Of a stretch of 52,902 nt of DNA, positions 25,082 through 32,997 are shown in pieces (within the stretch, counting starts at the first letter, position 1; the number at the start of each line of letters is the position of its first letter). Made by a program: the position numbers and the translations under genes. The notes beneath the pieces were generated by a model. It ran no database searches, was not told the DNA's origin, and was given only the letters and a program-made list of their open reading frames with translations. Origin of the DNA: Candidatus Enterococcus moelleringii (lineage in GTDB: Bacteria > Bacillota > Bacilli > Lactobacillales > Enterococcaceae). The stretch is from assembly GCF_017377575.1 (NCBI RefSeq), contig NZ_JAFREM010000038.1, forward strand, positions 1 through 52,902, read 5' to 3'.

Positions 25082-25618
25082 ATGGACGTGGTGATCCGAG
25101 CTGCTCAGCTGGAGGACCTTTCCCAAATTCGTGAATTTTATCAAGAAGTGACGGCCACCATTGATCCGGCCGTCACTTCTTGGCTTCCAGGGGTGTATCC
25201 GTCGCTGAAAACTGCCGAAGCAGCGATTCAAGAAGAAACGTTATTCCTAGCCTTGGTAAGCGGAAAAATTGCCGGTTCAGTGATTCTCAATTACAATTTT
25301 GACGAAGAGTACCGGGCGATCCCTTGGGCGAATCCGCTTCTAGCTCCAGAAAAGATTTTAGTTGTCCATACTTTAATGACCAGTCCTACGTTTAGAAGGC
25401 AAGGAATCGCTCAGAAGCTGCTGCAATTTGCGATTGTCTTGGCAGAAAAACGAGGCTGTGAAGCGATTCGGTTGGACACTTTTGCGGCGAATCTGCCTGC
25501 TCAACACCTGTACCAAAAACTAGGCTTTACGCTGAGGGGTACTGCAGATTTGCCTTCCTGGAATGGTAACGGGATGGACAGTTGCGTTTTCTTTGAACGA
25601 GTTACATATAGTTCATAA
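25082..25618 (+). CDS. GNAT family N-acetyltransferase
   Basis: A 178-residue GNAT enzyme. The N-terminal strand VVIRAAQLEDLSQI, the acetyl-CoA pyrophosphate loop RRQGIAQKLLQFA (near residues 103-115) and the C-terminal LYQKLGFTLRG (near 142-152) are typical of RimI-like acetyltransferases of small molecules or proteins. The ATG begins directly after the arcA stop codon with no gap, so translation is coupled to arcA. The acceptor is unknown; an arginine-pathway amine or amino acid would be a natural guess from context. Confidence 0.85.
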   Translation: MDVVIRAAQLEDLSQIREFYQEVTATIDPAVTSWLPGVYPSLKTAEAAIQEETLFLALVSGKIAGSVILNYNFDEEYRAIPWANPLLAPEKILVVHTLMTSPTFRRQGIAQKLLQFAIVLAEKRGCEAIRLDTFAANLPAQHLYQKLGFTLRGTADLPSWNGNGMDSCVFFERVTYSS

Positions 25619-25671
25619 AAAATGATGAAACAAAGAATAAAGGAAATGTAACCCTTTTGTAAACAAGTCTC

Positions 25672-25680
25672 TGATATAAT
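25672..25680 (+). promoter_or_regulatory. Extended -10 promoter for the L,D-transpeptidase gene
   Basis: TGATATAAT, a perfect TGN plus TATAAT extended -10, about 58 bp before the TTG start at 25738. Confidence 0.55.
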
Positions 25681-25737
25681 GAACAAGATCATTTTTGAGG
25701 AAATGATGGAATCTTTTCTGCAGAAAGGGGGATTCGT

Positions 25738-26397
25738 TTGAGGAAATTTACCGGAATTATTAGTTTGATTTTGATGTTTATGATACCTGCGGCGCTTTAC
25801 TTTGCCAAAAGCCAAGAGCCGGAAGACAGTGCAGCCGATAATAATTCTGTTTCCAGTGAGTCCGCCAGCAGCAGTACTAGCACTACAATTGAATCAACAA
25901 CAAGTACGACTTCTGAAAGCACACAAACAACTGCCACGACAGACAGTCAGCCGCCTAAAAGCAAGTTGAATAAACCGTCAGAAGCGAAACCCTATCCTGA
26001 GTTAGCACCTGATGATTGGATCGACGTGTCCATTAACGATCAGAAGGTTTATTTCAAACGGGGCGATGAAGTCCTGTATACCATGAATTGTTCCACCGGC
26101 TTAGAAGGAGAATCTGCAACACCTCTGGGGGAGTTTGCGATCGAATCCGAACGAGGAGAAACCTTCTACAATCAGGGGAGCGGCGAAGGAGCCAACTATT
26201 GGGTTTCCTGGCGGGATCATGGCGTGTATTTATTCCACACCGTGCCGATTGATGAAAATGGCAACTATATTGAAAGTGAAGCCGAGTCTTTAGGAGTGCA
26301 AGCAAGCTCCCACGGCTGCATTCGCTTATCGGTTCCCGATGCTAAATGGATTTACGATACCGTTCCAGTAGGGATGCGGGTTGTGGTTAGAGAATAG
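25738..26397 (+). CDS. L,D-transpeptidase (YkuD domain)
   Basis: A 219-residue cell-wall enzyme. An N-terminal signal or anchor helix (residues 5-22) is followed by a Ser/Thr-rich extracellular linker (about 28-80) and a YkuD domain (about 98-217). The catalytic motif is SHGCIRLS with nucleophile C194, and an upstream HTVP provides the conserved His region. YkuD enzymes form 3-3 peptidoglycan cross-links or attach proteins to peptidoglycan and are insensitive to most beta-lactams. The start is TTG, supported by AAAGGGGGAT. No other cell-wall gene adjoins it. Confidence 0.9.
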   Translation: MRKFTGIISLILMFMIPAALYFAKSQEPEDSAADNNSVSSESASSSTSTTIESTTSTTSESTQTTATTDSQPPKSKLNKPSEAKPYPELAPDDWIDVSINDQKVYFKRGDEVLYTMNCSTGLEGESATPLGEFAIESERGETFYNQGSGEGANYWVSWRDHGVYLFHTVPIDENGNYIESEAESLGVQASSHGCIRLSVPDAKWIYDTVPVGMRVVVRE

Positions 26398-26403
26398 AAT
26401 TGT

Positions 26404-26441
26404 ACGCTCTCGATCTGTCAAAAGGTTGAGGGCTTTTTTGT
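26404..26441 (+). terminator. Weak terminator after the L,D-transpeptidase gene
   Basis: GCTCTCGATC / GGTTGAGGGC pairs with several G-T pairs and is followed by a run of six T. Confidence 0.5.
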
Positions 26442-26486
26442 CGCTTAAGAATCGTTGAAATTTTGTGAGAGCTTTGTGATTCTTAC

Positions 26487-26985
26487 ATGAAAGAGGTAGT
26501 CAACGAAGAAGGTGATGGCAGTGCATTAGTTAGTTGCTTGCTTCTCATTACCAGTTGGTGATGATACCGATGCTGCGTCCGCTGCCAGCTTGCTGGTTCA
26601 AGAAAATGGCGATGGAATTGGACTAACCGAATAAGTGGCACAGTGGATCGCCGATGAAGAGCAAGCTGATTCTTATCGTCCGGAGTTGTCTTCAAGTGTG
26701 ACTGATTGGGACAAGTAAGACGTGATTTATTTGGGATATCCTAACTGGTGGGGAGATTCGCCAATGGCAATGTATACCTTCTTAGAAGAAAATGATTTGT
26801 CCGGCAGAACCATTGTTCCTTTCAACACCCATGGCGGCAGTGGGCTTTCTAGTACCGTCAGCACAATTGAAGAGCTGCAGCCCAATGCGACAGTTGCGAC
26901 CGATGCCTTGAGGATTTCTCGGGCCGAGGTGGCTGATTCGCAAAGCGAGGTTATTGACAGGTTAGGTGAGGTAGTTCCAGAGTAA
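26487..26985 (+). pseudogene. Inactivated flavodoxin-like gene
   Basis: The intact C-terminal part (26722-26985) reads VIYLGYPNWWGDSPMAMYTF and then IVPFNTHGGSGLSSTV, a clear Flavodoxin_4-type protein that would bind FMN. Upstream, the same protein can be followed backward through an in-frame TAG before VIYLGY, a TAA before VAQWIADEEQADSYRPE, and a frameshift between ALVS and FSLPVGDDTDAASA. The gene therefore carries two nonsense codons and one indel. An ATG exists at 26487, but the N-terminal FMN phosphate loop is not recognisable. The number of lesions makes sequencing error unlikely, so this is a decayed gene. Confidence 0.82.
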
Positions 26986-26992
26986 AAGTTGA

Positions 26993-27040
26993 ATCCACTG
27001 TCAAAAGCAGATAAACCTGCCTTTGACAGTGGATATTTTT
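26993..27040 (+). terminator. Strong terminator after the flavodoxin pseudogene
   Basis: Long stem ATCCACTGTCAAA-GCAG / CTGC-TTTGACAGTGGAT with one mismatch and a short loop, then ATATTTTT. Confidence 0.85.
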
Positions 27041-27049
27041 GTGAATTAT

Positions 27050-28105
27050 TTAAAACGGCAATTCATTATCATCGAAAACATCAGGAACAATATACGGTTC
27101 CAACGCTGCTACTTCTTGTGGCAAATGCTTCTTAATCAAAGTGAACCAGAAGATCGGGACTTCATCTGAAAGCATTTGTAACTCCTCAACATCAAATTGT
27201 TCATCGACAAATAAAAGCCGCAATGCCTCCAACAGCTCATGAGCATTGGCGTAAGAATGGAACAGCTGAGGGAAAGTCTGAATAACCTTGATCATAAATT
27301 TCTCAACTTGACTATGGTGTTCAAAGTCTTCAAAGAATTTGCTTTGCCCCAGCAATCGTTTGGCAAAGTCCTGGTCTGATTCACCACTGGTTCTTTCGGC
27401 AGCATAGAAGGGGTGGAAATCGTCATAATCAAACAGATCATCGAAATCGAAATCATCATCATCTTCATAGAGATCAGACAAATAGTCTGAAGCTTCCAGT
27501 AAAACAGCATACTCGTAATTAATCTTATCTTTTGCTTTTTTCATCTTAGCGAAGGCTAACTCGTTCACTGGATAAAAAACTAGCGGTGCCGACATATAGT
27601 GCTGGCCTACAGGAACGATCAGGGAGATCATTGTAAGCTTATCCTTATTCGCATCCACTAAACCAACGCTGGAGGCAGAAAAGTTCATCGTGTACTCTTT
27701 ACCATCTTTCAGATCCTGATAAATCACATCGTCATCTTTAACTTTCAATTGAAAAATACTAAAAATATAGTTTTTCGGCCAAGCTGAGACTATTTTCTTT
27801 TGGTCAGCCGTGAGTCCCGGCAGCCAGTTGATTGCTTGTCTGAAGCTTCGACTATTTCTCGCCAGTAAATAGTACAAGATTGAAATCTCCAAAAATGCTT
27901 GCTTATCCTCTTCTAAAAAAGGGTCAGGATCTATATCAGCACCTACTTCCTCCAAAAATTCAAAATAACCAAAATCCATAGATTTCTGAGAACTTATCAC
28001 ATGATAAGATGTAATGCCGGATAGGGCGACAGAGTATGCGTCTTCGCCCATACCAATCAGCTTTGTTAGCTCTTGTTTTAAATCATTGATGTCAAACCGA
28101 TCCAT
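27050..28105 (-). CDS. Protein of unknown function, tandem paralogue 1
   Basis: About 351 residues, soluble, with no signal peptide or membrane segment. It shares its architecture with the gene immediately upstream on the same strand (28239-29324). Common blocks are WLPGLTADQKKIVSAWPKNYIFSIF here against WVPGLTRQQRRRILSWPEEYVFSLF there, and LIVPVGQHYMSAPLVFYPVN against LIVPMEKDYLSTPPFIYPLN; a C-terminal helical region also matches (FPQLFHSYANAHELLEALRLLF against FPRMFYPYPDNSELMEAFRLLF). An acidic stretch near residue 215 (DDDDFDFDDLFDYDD) is specific to this copy. I chose the ATG at 28105; a TTG at 28114 is too close to the ribosome binding site. I recognise no family. Confidence 0.7.
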   Translation of the reverse strand: MDRFDINDLKQELTKLIGMGEDAYSVALSGITSYHVISSQKSMDFGYFEFLEEVGADIDPDPFLEEDKQAFLEISILYYLLARNSRSFRQAINWLPGLTADQKKIVSAWPKNYIFSIFQLKVKDDDVIYQDLKDGKEYTMNFSASSVGLVDANKDKLTMISLIVPVGQHYMSAPLVFYPVNELAFAKMKKAKDKINYEYAVLLEASDYLSDLYEDDDDFDFDDLFDYDDFHPFYAAERTSGESDQDFAKRLLGQSKFFEDFEHHSQVEKFMIKVIQTFPQLFHSYANAHELLEALRLLFVDEQFDVEELQMLSDEVPIFWFTLIKKHLPQEVAALEPYIVPDVFDDNELPF

Positions 28106-28238
28106 GTTGATCAAATCCTTTCCTGTCCTGATAAATAGGCTTTTTTTCAGTGTATCATCAAATCATAAAAATGTAGATAGGTGATTCATAGAAGCTGTCG
28201 GGAAATACCAAAGATTTAGAGCTAGGACTTTGATTCTT

Positions 28239-29324
28239 TTATTGTAAGGAGGTATCACTAGATGTTATAGACGTTGTATAAGGCTCAATCGCCTTAACCT
28301 CTTCATTCAACTTCTCACAAATCGCTTCATACCAGTAAGTTACTTCTTCATCCTGACTGCTGGTTAACTCATTAGAACTGGTAAATAAAAGTCGGAAGGC
28401 TTCCATCAGTTCAGAATTATCGGGATAGGGATAAAACATTCTCGGGAACTTTTCGATGATTTTTGTCAGTAATTTTTCGGCCTGCTCCCGGTGTTCAAAT
28501 TCCCGGAAGAAGTCATGCTGGTCGATCAATAGTTTAGCAATCTTTGGATCGGTTTCTCGAGGACCTTCATTCCTTAGCGTAACCCTCGGATTGGTATGAG
28601 AGTTGGGATGGAAAAGGGTGTGGCCGACGGGAATATCCTTATGTTTTGAACAATAATAATAATCACTTAACAGCTCCTCTGGATCAAAAAGATAGTCCTC
28701 GATTTTTTTGATCTGTTCAATCGCGAAGACATTCAGTGGATAGATGAATGGTGGAGTGGACAGGTAATCCTTTTCCATGGGAACGATCAGCGCGAGGACA
28801 GTTGTTTTCTCGCGGTCATCCGCTGTTAAGTCAATGCCAGAGACGGCCGCGTCAATTTGATAGACTTTGTTGGTTCGCACATCTTTATAGGTCAATTTTT
28901 CTTTACGACTTTTAACTTCAAATAAACTAAAGACATATTCTTCTGGCCAACTTAGAATTCTTCGCCGTTGTTGTCTAGTCAGCCCGGGCACCCATCGTAC
29001 GATCTCCGTGAAGTCACCCGTCATTCCTGCATGCTCTAAAAACAAATAATACAAAAGCAGCAAATCAAGGAAGTCAGCTTCTTCTCCCTCATGATCAAGC
29101 ACGACAGAAAAATCCCACCTTACATCTGCAAAAAAACCAAAGAAATCACTAAAAGTGTATTGGTTATCTATATATCGCGGATCTCTAACAATAGAGAGGA
29201 AAACCTTTGCAGCAGCAGATAAAACCACTTTATAGGGATTTTCTCCCTGATCTATTTTTTTAGCATAGTCTTTTTTCAGCTGAGGATACTTCAGGTCAAA
29301 CTTATTAACTAATTCCACATACAT
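28239..29324 (-). CDS. Protein of unknown function, tandem paralogue 2
   Basis: A 361-residue soluble paralogue of the 27050-28105 product, about 30-35% identical by eye over most of the length. The central segment PEEYVFSLFEVKSRKEKLTY, then KDVRTNKVYQI, looks like a small beta-barrel insert, while both ends are helical. It begins MYVELVNKFDLKYPQLKKDY with AGGAATG upstream. The 124-bp gap to its paralogue contains no terminator, so the pair may be co-transcribed. The tandem duplication with strong divergence suggests distinct specificities, but no function can be assigned. Confidence 0.7.
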   Translation of the reverse strand: MYVELVNKFDLKYPQLKKDYAKKIDQGENPYKVVLSAAAKVFLSIVRDPRYIDNQYTFSDFFGFFADVRWDFSVVLDHEGEEADFLDLLLLYYLFLEHAGMTGDFTEIVRWVPGLTRQQRRRILSWPEEYVFSLFEVKSRKEKLTYKDVRTNKVYQIDAAVSGIDLTADDREKTTVLALIVPMEKDYLSTPPFIYPLNVFAIEQIKKIEDYLFDPEELLSDYYYCSKHKDIPVGHTLFHPNSHTNPRVTLRNEGPRETDPKIAKLLIDQHDFFREFEHREQAEKLLTKIIEKFPRMFYPYPDNSELMEAFRLLFTSSNELTSSQDEEVTYWYEAICEKLNEEVKAIEPYTTSITSSDTSLQ

Positions 29325-29398
29325 TCATTCCTTTCAACAATCGTAATTATATTACTAGTTTAGCATTTTAGTATGGAATTGTGGATGATAGTTTTGAC

Positions 29399-29429
29399 AA
29401 AAAAGAGCTGCCTAATTATCAGGCAGCTC
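29399..29429 (-). terminator. Terminator after the aldo/keto reductase gene (29445-30410)
   Basis: On the minus strand, GAGCTGCCT / AGGCAGCTC with a 7-nt loop is followed by a run of six T. Confidence 0.85.
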
Positions 29430-29444
29430 CTCGATGAGACTATT

Positions 29445-30410
29445 TTAAAAATGCGTTTCGTCAATTTCTATTCTTGCCAGGGCATCATTTAATTGCGCCA
29501 GCTCTTCAGGCGACAATGTGACAGCTGCGGCACCAAGGTTTTCCTTTAACCGATGCAATTTTGTCGTTCCTGGTATAGGAATAATGTATGGCTTTTGAGC
29601 CAGCTCCCAAGCTAAAACGATTTGCGCAGGAGTTGCTTGCTTCTGGTCGGCCATCCCTCTGATCAGTTCCAGCAGTTTCTGGTTGCGGTCAATCACCTCT
29701 GGCTTGAAGCGAGCCATGAAATTGCGAAAGTCGCCTTCCGGAAAGTGTGATTCTTTCGTGTACTTTCCGCTTAAGAAGCCGTTACCGAGAGGACTATAAG
29801 CGACAAAAGATATTCCTAGTTCTTCACAAAGGGCAAAAATTTCCTCTTCCGGTTCCCGCCAAACCATCGAGTACTGATTTTCGATGGCTGCCACCGGACA
29901 AACCGCATGGGCCCGGCGAATGTAATCAATCGAAGCATTGGAAAGACCCCAGGCGCGAATTTTTCCTTCGGCTATCAATTCCTTCATCACTTGCGCTACT
30001 GCTTCTGGCTCCATATTGGGATCGGTGCGATGCTGATAATACAAATTCACGTAATCGGTCTGCAGCCGTTTTAAGGAACCCTCTAGTTGCTGGCGAATTG
30101 AATCAGGCTGACTATTCAACACATTTTGCGGATTATCATCAACAATTTCTTGGCCAGTGATACCGAATTTTGTGGCAATCACCACTGAATCCCGCATCTC
30201 AGCAAAGGCCGCTCCTAACAATTCTTCATTGGCTTCGCCATAAACTACCGCTGTATCAAAGAAATTACAGCCCAGTTCCACAGCTCGATGCAGCAGCTGC
30301 TGCATTTCTTGCCGATCAGCCTGCGGTCCATAAGCGTGATCCATTCCCATAGTACCAAGCCCAATCGCTGAAACTTCAATCCCAGAGTTGCCTAGTTGTC
30401 TTTTTTCCAT
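29445..30410 (-). CDS. Aldo/keto reductase, AKR11/13-like
   Basis: A 321-residue AKR of the larger class. Start signature: MEKRQLGNSGIEVSAIGLGT. The catalytic residues lie in FFDTAVVYGEANEELLG (Asp and Tyr), VVIATKFGI (Lys) and NLYYQHRTDPN (His). NADP(H) binding is suggested by IPIPGTTKLHRLKENLGA near the C-terminus. It differs clearly from the AKR at 17930-18778. Relatives reduce a broad range of aldehydes and ketones. It is a single gene between a paralogous unknown pair and the MFS transporter, with no visible regulator of its own. Confidence 0.88.
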   Translation of the reverse strand: MEKRQLGNSGIEVSAIGLGTMGMDHAYGPQADRQEMQQLLHRAVELGCNFFDTAVVYGEANEELLGAAFAEMRDSVVIATKFGITGQEIVDDNPQNVLNSQPDSIRQQLEGSLKRLQTDYVNLYYQHRTDPNMEPEAVAQVMKELIAEGKIRAWGLSNASIDYIRRAHAVCPVAAIENQYSMVWREPEEEIFALCEELGISFVAYSPLGNGFLSGKYTKESHFPEGDFRNFMARFKPEVIDRNQKLLELIRGMADQKQATPAQIVLAWELAQKPYIIPIPGTTKLHRLKENLGAAAVTLSPEELAQLNDALARIEIDETHF

Positions 30411-30470
30411 CTTTTACGCCACCATCCTTTTCTTTTTAGTGTAAACCATGGAGTGCGGTCTAAGGCAAGC

Positions 30471-30498
30471 AAAAAAACCAAGGAAAATAATTCCTTGG
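30471..30498 (-). terminator. Terminator of the MFS transporter gene
   Basis: Minus strand: CCAAGGAA / TTCCTTGG, 5-nt loop, seven T. Confidence 0.85.
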
Positions 30499-30542
30499 TC
30501 AGGTCAATGGTTAATAGTTTTTGAAATGATTTTAGTTCTTTC

Positions 30543-31781
30543 TTACTCAGGAATTTTATCTTTTTTAATTACTTTTGCTAGAATCAGAGAAGTCACAACA
30601 CATCCAGCGGCCATCACAATTGCATAGATAAACATCATGTTAAAACCAGTTTTACCAGTGTTATTGTCTAACCAGCCGCCGATCATGGTGTACATGAAAA
30701 TATCTGGCATATAGCCTAAACAAGAAACAATTCCTGAAACCCGGCCAGTTCTTGAAACTGGAATCCCGGCATCATCAATAATCGCAAAGTATTGGCTCCG
30801 GATGATATAGATGAAGAACATACCAGCAACAAAGTTTGCTAGAACAATTGAAAGCAAAGCAGTATTTTCTGGCAAGACCAAGAATAAGCCATAAGAAGCA
30901 GCTGTTAATACGGCGCCGCCAATGATTACCTTCAGACGTGAACCGATTTTATCAGCAATCAGTCCACCGATAATCCCGCCAAAGGCTTGGATAATATAAC
31001 GAGCACCACCGAGGTTTGCTCCGCCTGCAACTGATAATCCGTATACATTGATGGCTAATGTGTTGATGTAGCCGAAAATGCCATACAGACTGTAGCCGAA
31101 AAATACTATGGCAACTAACAGCCATACTCGAGGAAGAGCTAACTGCTGAAAGGTTCCAATAATTACTTCCTTCAAGGATTCAGCATCCTCTGCCTCTTCG
31201 GTATCCTCAATAATAAACCAGTGGAGTATTCCAAGAATAATAACAACAATTGCACAAGTTCGAATTGCCCAGGCCGTACCAAGAATTTCATCAGCGAAAC
31301 GCCCATAAACCGCGGACATTCCAAATACCAGCAAGGCATTTAATATTCCCCGCAAACCTTCTTGCAGTCCGAACAAACGACCTTGCTCAGAAGAATCCCC
31401 CAGCATACGAGTGGCTTTGATCATGGCAGACCAGAAAGTAATGATGGTGGAAACACCCATCAAGACGAAAATCAAACGAGCAGTGTTAAAGGATGGGAAG
31501 GTGGAAAACCAAATCCCCAGAACACCTGTCGCCAAGAAAGAAACGGTCAGAAGCTTTCTAGCAGAGAACTTATCGGCAACAATCCCACCAATGAAATAGG
31601 AGAAACTGGCCATCGTTGCGTACCCTGAGGAAAGCATCCCCATTTGGGCGTTTGTCAGATTCATTGCTTTTTGAATCGGAACATAAAAGGTCTCTCGAAT
31701 ATAAGGTAATTGAAAAATAATTCCGGCGCCGGCAGCTAAGAGCAATAGCGTGCCATACTTTTTGATAAATGCTTTATTCAT
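30543..31781 (-). CDS. MFS transporter, YgcS-like by context
   Basis: A 412-residue major facilitator with 12 predicted membrane helices. The loop between helices 2 and 3 reads GGIVADKFSARKLL, the MFS signature, repeated between helices 8 and 9 as GGLIADKIGSRLK. A cytoplasmic loop of about 25 residues (EDTEEAEDAESLKE) separates the halves. It probably imports the substrate of the adjoining FAD-oxidase/ETF/SDR/kinase operon; E. coli ygcS is an MFS gene in the equivalent cluster. Sugars, polyols or sugar acids are candidate substrates. It has its own consensus promoter and terminator. Confidence 0.85.
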   Translation of the reverse strand: MNKAFIKKYGTLLLLAAGAGIIFQLPYIRETFYVPIQKAMNLTNAQMGMLSSGYATMASFSYFIGGIVADKFSARKLLTVSFLATGVLGIWFSTFPSFNTARLIFVLMGVSTIITFWSAMIKATRMLGDSSEQGRLFGLQEGLRGILNALLVFGMSAVYGRFADEILGTAWAIRTCAIVVIILGILHWFIIEDTEEAEDAESLKEVIIGTFQQLALPRVWLLVAIVFFGYSLYGIFGYINTLAINVYGLSVAGGANLGGARYIIQAFGGIIGGLIADKIGSRLKVIIGGAVLTAASYGLFLVLPENTALLSIVLANFVAGMFFIYIIRSQYFAIIDDAGIPVSRTGRVSGIVSCLGYMPDIFMYTMIGGWLDNNTGKTGFNMMFIYAIVMAAGCVVTSLILAKVIKKDKIPE

Positions 31782-31880
31782 AGATAAAGTTACCCCCAGT
31801 AAGTGTTTTTTACGTTGTGTTCAGTGCCGCTTAACACCGAAACAATCATATTAGGGCTCTATCTCTCTAGTAACAGGTTT

Positions 31881-31909
31881 AGTGTAAAGGCTTTCTGTTG
31901 AAGTGTCAA
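31881..31909 (-). promoter_or_regulatory. Promoter of the MFS transporter gene
   Basis: Minus strand TTGACA (31904-31909) and TACACT (31881-31886), spacing 17 bp. Just upstream, around 31935, AGAAAATTTTAATC shares the AAAATTTT core with the palindrome at 32857-32868 upstream of the RpiR gene, so both may be bound by that regulator. Confidence 0.65.
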
Positions 31910-32051
31910 CGCTTTTGTTATAATAAAACATTCAGAAAATTTTAATCTTAAAGTGGCGATATCGATGAAAAACCCGTATTTATTGGAAATTATAGTATAA
32001 AATTTCCGTCTTTGAGATTGCTTAAAATAAGACAAAAAAATTTGGGAAAAC

Positions 32052-32081
32052 AAAAAAAGTTGATCCTCAGCAAGGATCAAC
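32052..32081 (-). terminator. Terminator of the RpiR-family regulator gene
   Basis: Minus strand GTTGATCCT / AGGATCAAC with a 5-nt loop and seven T. It separates the regulator from the downstream MFS gene. Confidence 0.87.
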
Positions 32082-32087
32082 CTCCGT

Positions 32088-32786
32088 TTATTTACTTAAT
32101 TCGCGAATCACTTCTTCGATAAACATCATGAGAACGGTCCGGGTTTTCTCGTGGGAGTCAAGATGTTCATCTTGGTGTGATTTGGTTAAGTAAATGATAT
32201 TGCCTTGTTCCAAATTCAAATTGGTGTTCAATTCTTCCATAATCAGAACAGCTTTAGCTTGCCGCTTTTTAGCCTCTTCGAAAAGGGAATCAAATTGTGC
32301 AAACTTTCCGGCTACCGAAAAAATCAATAGTAATGTGTTTTCTGTTAATAATCCTGGGATCATGGAGTCTTGTGTTGCTCGGATGACATTTTTATCTACT
32401 GTGTAGGTTAACTTGTAGTCAAAATATTCCATGCAAATACTAGTTGGACCATAGCCAAACAAGATTACCTTGTCGTATTTTTTGATCAAATCAGCCACAT
32501 AGCTCACCGATGCGTTATCGAAATTTTCCATAAACTCCTGAATCCGAGCAAACTCGCTGCTCAGCTTCTTACGCTTCACCAGTTCTTTTCCCGTTAAAAA
32601 TCGAAAGTATTCCTTATAACCGGAAAAACCGATCTTTTTAACAAACTTGGAAATCTTCGAAGGGGAGACTCCAGTCGCTTCAGCTGCTTCGGTTATCGTC
32701 ATGTTGGGCTGATTCTGACTCAATTCGCTTAACGTTTGATGAATTTGGGCCTCCAGATCATTTAACCGCTCTAGTTGCAACCGCAT
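32088..32786 (-). CDS. RpiR/MurR family transcriptional regulator with SIS domain
   Basis: A regulator of about 232 residues: N-terminal RpiR-type HTH at about 1-75 (MTITEAAEATGVSPSKISKF, then KKIGFSGYKEYFRFL) and a C-terminal SIS sugar-phosphate-binding domain at about 100-225 (KVILFGYGPTSICMEYFDYKL; LLLIFSVAGKFAQFDSLFEEAK). SIS domains sense phosphosugars, so the effector is probably a phosphorylated intermediate made by the kinase of the divergent operon. The ATG at 32786 is preferred; a GTG three codons earlier overlaps the purine-rich AGGCGGTGAAG. It lies between the MFS gene and the catabolic operon and should regulate both. Confidence 0.9.
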   Translation of the reverse strand: MRLQLERLNDLEAQIHQTLSELSQNQPNMTITEAAEATGVSPSKISKFVKKIGFSGYKEYFRFLTGKELVKRKKLSSEFARIQEFMENFDNASVSYVADLIKKYDKVILFGYGPTSICMEYFDYKLTYTVDKNVIRATQDSMIPGLLTENTLLLIFSVAGKFAQFDSLFEEAKKRQAKAVLIMEELNTNLNLEQGNIIYLTKSHQDEHLDSHEKTRTVLMMFIEEVIRELSK

Positions 32787-32856
32787 TTTCTTCACCGCCT
32801 AATCTAAATGATGGACTCAGCATAGCACAAAACCAGTTGTACACGCAATTAATAGT

Positions 32857-32868
32857 GGAAAATTTTCC
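32857..32868. promoter_or_regulatory. Palindromic operator candidate for the RpiR-type regulator
   Basis: A perfect 12-bp palindrome, GGAAAATTTTCC, lies between the divergent RpiR and FAD-oxidase genes. Related AAATTTTAAT-containing stretches occur at about 32910 and about 31935. GAAA/TTTC-type palindromes are common operators of RpiR proteins. Binding is inferred. Confidence 0.5.
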
Positions 32869-32997
32869 TGTAATACTCATATAAAGCTATATTCTAATGA
32901 AAATATAAGCAAATTTTAATGCAAAAGCGGATTCAGCTCTCTATACTTGGAAATAGGAAAAGCGCTTGACGAATAAATCATGAATGGAGCTAGTTGA

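Noticed and set aside
29747-30352. Plus-strand ORFs of 137 and 60 codons
   Set aside because: They are the antisense of the well-supported aldo/keto reductase, with no start signals.
32956-32972. AAAAGCGCTTGAC near the FAD-oxidase start as a cre site
   Set aside because: Too many mismatches to the catabolite-responsive consensus outside the central AAGCGCTT.
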